Positions 7,925 to 10,480 of a stretch of 10,480 bases of DNA are shown here, one piece after another (position 1 is the first letter of the stretch; the number at the start of each line of letters is the position of its first letter). The notes below the pieces were generated by a model, which was given only the letters and a program-made list of their open reading frames with translations, had not been told where the DNA came from and made no database searches. The DNA lies in assembly GCA_002407865.1 (NCBI GenBank), contig DHPI01000054.1, forward strand, positions 21,882 to 32,361. Direction: 5' to 3'. Position numbers and translations under genes: made by a program. The stretch comes from Spirochaetia bacterium UBA5368 (GTDB lineage: Bacteria > Spirochaetota > UBA4802 > UBA5368).

Positions 7925-7949
7925 ATGACGCCGTCGGTTCCTGCCGATA

Positions 7950-8537
7950 TCAGATTTTAAGATTGGTGAAATCGAAATATTTTTTTACCACAATGTTCAG
8001 GATGTCATTTTTAAAATTCTTCCATGGTGTCGATAATTGCTCTGTGACAAGGCCGCCGAGCAGCATCGACACTTCGCGCACCGCATTCGAGTCCCGGTAT
8101 TCCTTCTTCAGCATCATGCGCAGAAGAGACTGATTTGTTTCCCTGAACTTTCGCAACAGCTTTCTGTATTTGCCGCTGCGCGCCGATTCAAGTTGCAATT
8201 CCAAAATTGCGATAATTTTAATTCTTTCCTGAGATTTAATTCCCAGCATATCGGTAAGATACATTGCCGTTATTTCTTCAAGGCTGGCTTTCCGGGTTTT
8301 CAGCCGCTCGATCAAATCGTTGTGCCTGTCAACGGAGTTTTGAATAAGCTCGGTATATGCCGATTCGATCATCTCTTCCCGCGATTTAAAATAATAGGTT
8401 GTCGATGAAAGGGAAACGCCTGTGCGCTTTGCCACCTCCCGGTGTGTTACGGAAGAAATTCCCTTTTCGCCGATTATCTGGATAACTGACTCGATAATCG
8501 CGTTTTTCTTTATATTTCCTATCTTCGTGGTGCTCAA
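7950..8537 (-). CDS. TetR/AcrR-family transcriptional regulator
   Basis: 195 residues from a TTG start. The N-terminal TetR helix-turn-helix spans about 8-58 (KNAIIESVIQIIGEKG, then VTHREVAKRTGVSLSSTTYYFKSREEM in consecutive stretches), with the typical TYYFKSREE ending. The C-terminal ligand and dimer domain is all-helical and not assignable to a ligand class. The TTG at 8537-8535 is chosen because GGAG lies seven bases before it (complement of 8545-8548) and a consensus promoter sits just upstream. An ATG 19 codons upstream would add a hydrophobic stretch unlike the family and would fall in the -35 box. The gene is convergent with macB (25-bp gap, no clear terminator) and faces away from the second TolC gene. 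It probably represses itself and/or that rightward operon through the palindromes at 8606-8640 (inference). Confidence 0.9.
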   Translation of the reverse strand: MSTTKIGNIKKNAIIESVIQIIGEKGISSVTHREVAKRTGVSLSSTTYYFKSREEMIESAYTELIQNSVDRHNDLIERLKTRKASLEEITAMYLTDMLGIKSQERIKIIAILELQLESARSGKYRKLLRKFRETNQSLLRMMLKKEYRDSNAVREVSMLLGGLVTEQLSTPWKNFKNDILNIVVKKYFDFTNLKI

Positions 8538-8565
8538 TAGAAATCTCCAAAAAAGCAGATAAAAA

Positions 8566-8594
8566 ATTAAAAATATTGGTTGCAAAATTGTCAA
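8566..8594 (-). promoter_or_regulatory. sigma70-type promoter of the TetR-family gene
   Basis: Read on the minus strand, TTGACA (complement of 8589-8594, perfect -35) is followed after 17 bases by TTTAAT (complement of 8566-8571, five of six -10 bases). Transcription would begin near 8559, giving a leader of about 20 bases before the TTG start, with GGAG inside it. Confidence 0.75.
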
Positions 8595-8605
8595 GCGCTA
8601 TTTTA

Positions 8606-8640
8606 GGTACATATGTACCAGAAATTGGTACATATGTACT
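8606..8640. promoter_or_regulatory. twin palindromic operator, probably bound by the TetR-family regulator
   Basis: GGTACATATGTACC at 8606-8619 is a perfect 14-bp palindrome. GGTACATATGTACT at 8627-8640 repeats it with one outer base changed. Their centres are exactly 21 bp apart, two helical turns, which would place two dimers on one DNA face. The pair is also mirror-symmetric as a whole: 14-bp arms surround GAAAT. It lies 11 bp upstream of the TetR -35 box and between that gene and the rightward TolC gene, the expected position for an autoregulatory or divergent-control operator. A rightward promoter overlapping it (for example TACTAT at 8637-8642) is possible but lacks a good -35. Confidence 0.65.
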
Positions 8641-8818
8641 ATAGTTGGTGCTGGTTCGAATGTAGGGGCGCTGCGCAATGACCTGTTCCAGTGTATAAAA
8701 CGTGTAAAAAGTCGCCATATTACATAATTGTTGATATGCAACTATACGGTTCGGCGCCCGCGCGGAATGAGTGCGGTAAATGCGGGCGTTGGATGCAAAT
8801 GAATGGCGAGGAGCCGGC

Positions 8819-9070
8819 ATGGGATTGACCTGACGCGACATATTTGATATGAGCTTTCTCCCGGTGGTCGATCTGAGCGCGTATGCGAGTGAAAACATTA
8901 TATACATTCTGTCGGAAATGAATAATGTCACAGTATTTGATGATTCAAAACTGATAGAAATTCTCACCGGCTGTATGTCCGATTATTTTTTGAAGGCCGC
9001 CAGACGGTTGAATGATTGTCCGGGCACGTGTTGGCTGCGAGAATCTCTATGTGGAATTGAAGCAGAATGA
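8819..9070 (+). pseudogene. possible degraded ORF with in-frame TGA
   Basis: A GCGAGGAG sequence at 8806-8813 precedes ATG 8819 by 5 bases, a good ribosome-binding context. The frame reads Met-Gly-Leu-Thr and then TGA at 8831-8833; beyond this it stays open for about 78 codons to TGA 9068-9070. The open part (including an ATG at 8849 with no Shine-Dalgarno) encodes an unrecognised sequence with DLSAYASENIIYILSEMNN and FLKAARRLND. It may be a gene broken by a nonsense mutation, a short leader peptide, or chance. I do not recognise a family. Confidence 0.22.
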
Positions 9071-9275
9071 CGGCGATACGGCGAAAGAAGGTGTCGTTGT
9101 CAATTGCATATATAATAAAAACGGATGCATACGGGAGATTCCAGAAGTGATGGGGCGAAACCGGCTGCGTTATTGGAAATTCGAATCGAATTGCGGAATG
9201 AGCGGTGATGAAAAAGGTCATCGAGAGGCGAATCCTCTTTATACTAAGGATTTTTACCGCGAATGTAACGACTGA
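9012..9275 (+). CDS. short hypothetical ORF, doubtful
   Basis: An 87-codon open frame directly after a TGA, with no Shine-Dalgarno near its ATG. It encodes an unrecognised, Cys-containing sequence (four Cys spread through it, plus KEGVVVNCIYNKNGCIREIPEV). It overlaps the end of the preceding weak frame in a different register, so both could be pieces of one frameshifted gene. Apart from these two frames, bases 8641-9303 show only small hairpins (for example AGAGG/CCTCT around 9224-9238) and no clear promoter for the next gene. Confidence 0.2.
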   Translation: MIVRARVGCENLYVELKQNDGDTAKEGVVVNCIYNKNGCIREIPEVMGRNRLRYWKFESNCGMSGDEKGHREANPLYTKDFYRECND

Positions 9276-9303
9276 ATATTATGCCAGAGGAGGAGTTGTT
9301 GTG

Positions 9304-10480
9304 ATGTTGCGAAAATGTCATTTTGCGTTTGTGTGCGCTTTTTTTGCGCTGTCGTTATGCTTTGCGTACGGTGAGCAGATGCGGATATCCGGGGAAGACA
9401 ATAAAGAATCCATACAAATTTTTACGCCAGGCCAGAAAATAACGATTCAACAGGCGATACATATGGTGCTGGAAAATAATCTCACGCTCAAATCGGTCCG
9501 CTATGATGTCATTATGACCGACAGTGATTACGAGAGGTTCCAGAAAAAATACAGCCCCGTATTGAACCTTGAGGGCGGTTATTTAAATCAAAAATTGCCC
9601 GAGTCTGGTATGACGATATTTACCGGCGATCAGCAATACCAGTTTGATTCTTTGGCTTCGATTTCCAAACTCTTCCAGACGGGAACGATGGTTTCCGCGG
9701 GGGTAAAAGAGGTCTTTTTCGATGCGAACGATCCGGCAATCCCATCGTTTAAACAGAGCGAACCTGGATACCATACGCCGGTTTTGTTTGTCAGCCTTCA
9801 GCAGGAGCTTTTGAAAAACGCTTTCGGGCGGAACGACAGGTTACGAAAGGAGATTCTTAAAGACGAGGCATCCATGCGGCGCGCTTTGACCATCAATATG
9901 CTTTCCGGGCTTGTCGTGGAAGCGCTGACGGATTACTGGAATGTCACCGTTCAAAAATCTTCGATTGAAAATGCGAAGCGCGAGCTCGACTCAACCCGGC
10001 AGGTGCGCGACATCATAGCGCGCAATGTGCGGTATGGATTGCATGACGCCTGCGATCTTAATCAGTATAACGCCCTTGTGGCCGGTGCGGAAACGAAGCT
10101 TGCCCGTTCCGATCAGCGATATCGCGATGCCGTACGAAAGCTGTTTCGTACGCTGAACGTATCGCCCGATACCAGAGTGGAAGGGGTGACGGAATTGACC
10201 GATTCGCTGCCGGTCCTCGATAGCGCCGCCGCGGTTGCAACGGCATTCACGAAGCGGGTAGATTACACAAACGCCATACTTGCGCTGGAAAACTCGAAAA
10301 AAGAAATGAGCCTGCAGCGCAACGCCATGCTTCCGTCCCTTACGCTCGGCATGGATTTCAACGCCGCCGGGCAGGATAAAAAATTCAGCGGCGCTTTTGC
10401 CGACAGCGCCGCGGCGCGGTATCCCGCGTGGCAGGTGCGTGCGCGATTGTCGTATCCGCTGGACGACCGGGAGTTGAAAA
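9304..10480 (+). CDS. second TolC-family outer-membrane efflux protein, 3'-truncated
   Basis: The frame is open to the window end, giving 392 residues and one extra base. GAGGAGGAG at 9287-9295 is a strong ribosome binding site for ATG 9304; GTG 9301 is an alternative. Residues 1-21 form a Sec signal (RKCHF, hydrophobic core, ALSLCFA). The mature part starts with ITIQQAIHMVLENNLTLKS, the classic TolC-family opening, then YSPVLNLEGGY, VSLQQELLKNAFGRNDRLRKEI, long coiled helices (about 190-285) and the start of the second repeat (LQRNAMLPSLTLGMDF, VRARLSYPLDDRELK). It differs clearly from the TolC-like protein at 3686-4996. As the first gene behind a TetR gene and operator, it probably opens an efflux operon with pump genes to the right of the window (inference). 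Confidence 0.88.
   Translation, partial: MLRKCHFAFVCAFFALSLCFAYGEQMRISGEDNKESIQIFTPGQKITIQQAIHMVLENNLTLKSVRYDVIMTDSDYERFQKKYSPVLNLEGGYLNQKLPESGMTIFTGDQQYQFDSLASISKLFQTGTMVSAGVKEVFFDANDPAIPSFKQSEPGYHTPVLFVSLQQELLKNAFGRNDRLRKEILKDEASMRRALTINMLSGLVVEALTDYWNVTVQKSSIENAKRELDSTRQVRDIIARNVRYGLHDACDLNQYNALVAGAETKLARSDQRYRDAVRKLFRTLNVSPDTRVEGVTELTDSLPVLDSAAAVATAFTKRVDYTNAILALENSKKEMSLQRNAMLPSLTLGMDFNAAGQDKKFSGAFADSAAARYPAWQVRARLSYPLDDRELK

Noticed and set aside
7925..7949. Bidirectional terminator between macB and the TetR-family gene
   Set aside because: Only a 4-bp TCGG/CCGA stem is visible and no T run follows on either strand.
8606..8640. Start of a CRISPR or other direct-repeat array
   Set aside because: There are only two short copies with a 7-base gap, each palindromic and next to a TetR promoter; operator sites explain them better.
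8386..8967. Minus-strand ORF of 193 codons across the TetR promoter and operator
   Set aside because: It overlaps the TetR coding start, promoter and operator in another frame, has no domain signature and is low-complexity in composition.
8819..9070. Selenocysteine at the in-frame TGA (8831-8833)
   Set aside because: Only a 5-bp A/T hairpin (CATAT/ATATG around TTG, 8839-8851) follows; it does not look like a bacterial SECIS element, and the product resembles no known selenoprotein.
9240..9282. Sigma70 promoter just before the second TolC gene (TATACT 9240-9245 or TATTAT 9277-9282)
   Set aside because: Neither has a convincing -35 element, and the second would place transcription start on the ribosome binding site.

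Overview
The window looks like a chromosomal segment of a Gram-negative (diderm) bacterium of medium-high G+C. The evidence is two outer-membrane TolC-family channels, a periplasmic adaptor, and proteins with Sec signals or inner-membrane anchors. The taxon cannot be fixed from the sequence. Two weak hints point towards spirochaetes: the adaptor almost completely lacks the alpha-helical hairpin (as described for BesA of Borrelia), and its putative lipobox has Asn before the Cys. No rRNA, tRNA, CRISPR array, insertion sequence or phage gene was seen.

Layout. (1) 1-1885: two housekeeping or metabolic genes on the + strand. They are the 3' part of a class II CCA-adding enzyme/poly(A) polymerase with an HD domain, and a complete short-chain dehydrogenase/reductase. 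(2) 1886-2189: an intergenic region holding GC-rich hairpins behind the SDR gene and, just before the next gene, a near-consensus ECF-type promoter (GGAATAT-N16-TCTAA). (3) 2190-7924: a compact six-gene operon with gaps of 36 bp or less and three overlaps. It encodes an ECF sigma factor, a zinc-binding membrane anti-sigma factor, a membrane-anchored Spy/CpxP/CnrX-like periplasmic protein, a TolC-family outer-membrane protein, a periplasmic adaptor and a MacB-type ABC transporter. (4) 7950-8640: a convergent TetR/AcrR-family repressor gene starting at TTG, with a strong sigma70 promoter and, upstream of it, two near-identical 14-bp palindromes exactly 21 bp apart. (5) 8641-9303: a gene-poor, more A/T-rich stretch with only weak or broken ORFs. 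(6) 9304-end: a second TolC-family protein running off the window, with a strong ribosome binding site.

How it may work together. The operon of region 3 reads as a self-contained envelope-stress or toxic-compound response. A periplasmic sensor and an anti-sigma factor would hold the ECF sigma factor, which, when released, would fire the promoter directly in front of its own gene and so raise both the regulator and a MacAB-TolC-like tripartite pump. The analogy is to CnrYXH-type metal sensing, but here the output would be an ABC-type pump in the same transcript. The second system (TetR plus twin operator plus TolC-family gene) is probably an independent drug- or solvent-responsive efflux operon continuing to the right. 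The functional coupling is inferred from gene content and promoter sequence.
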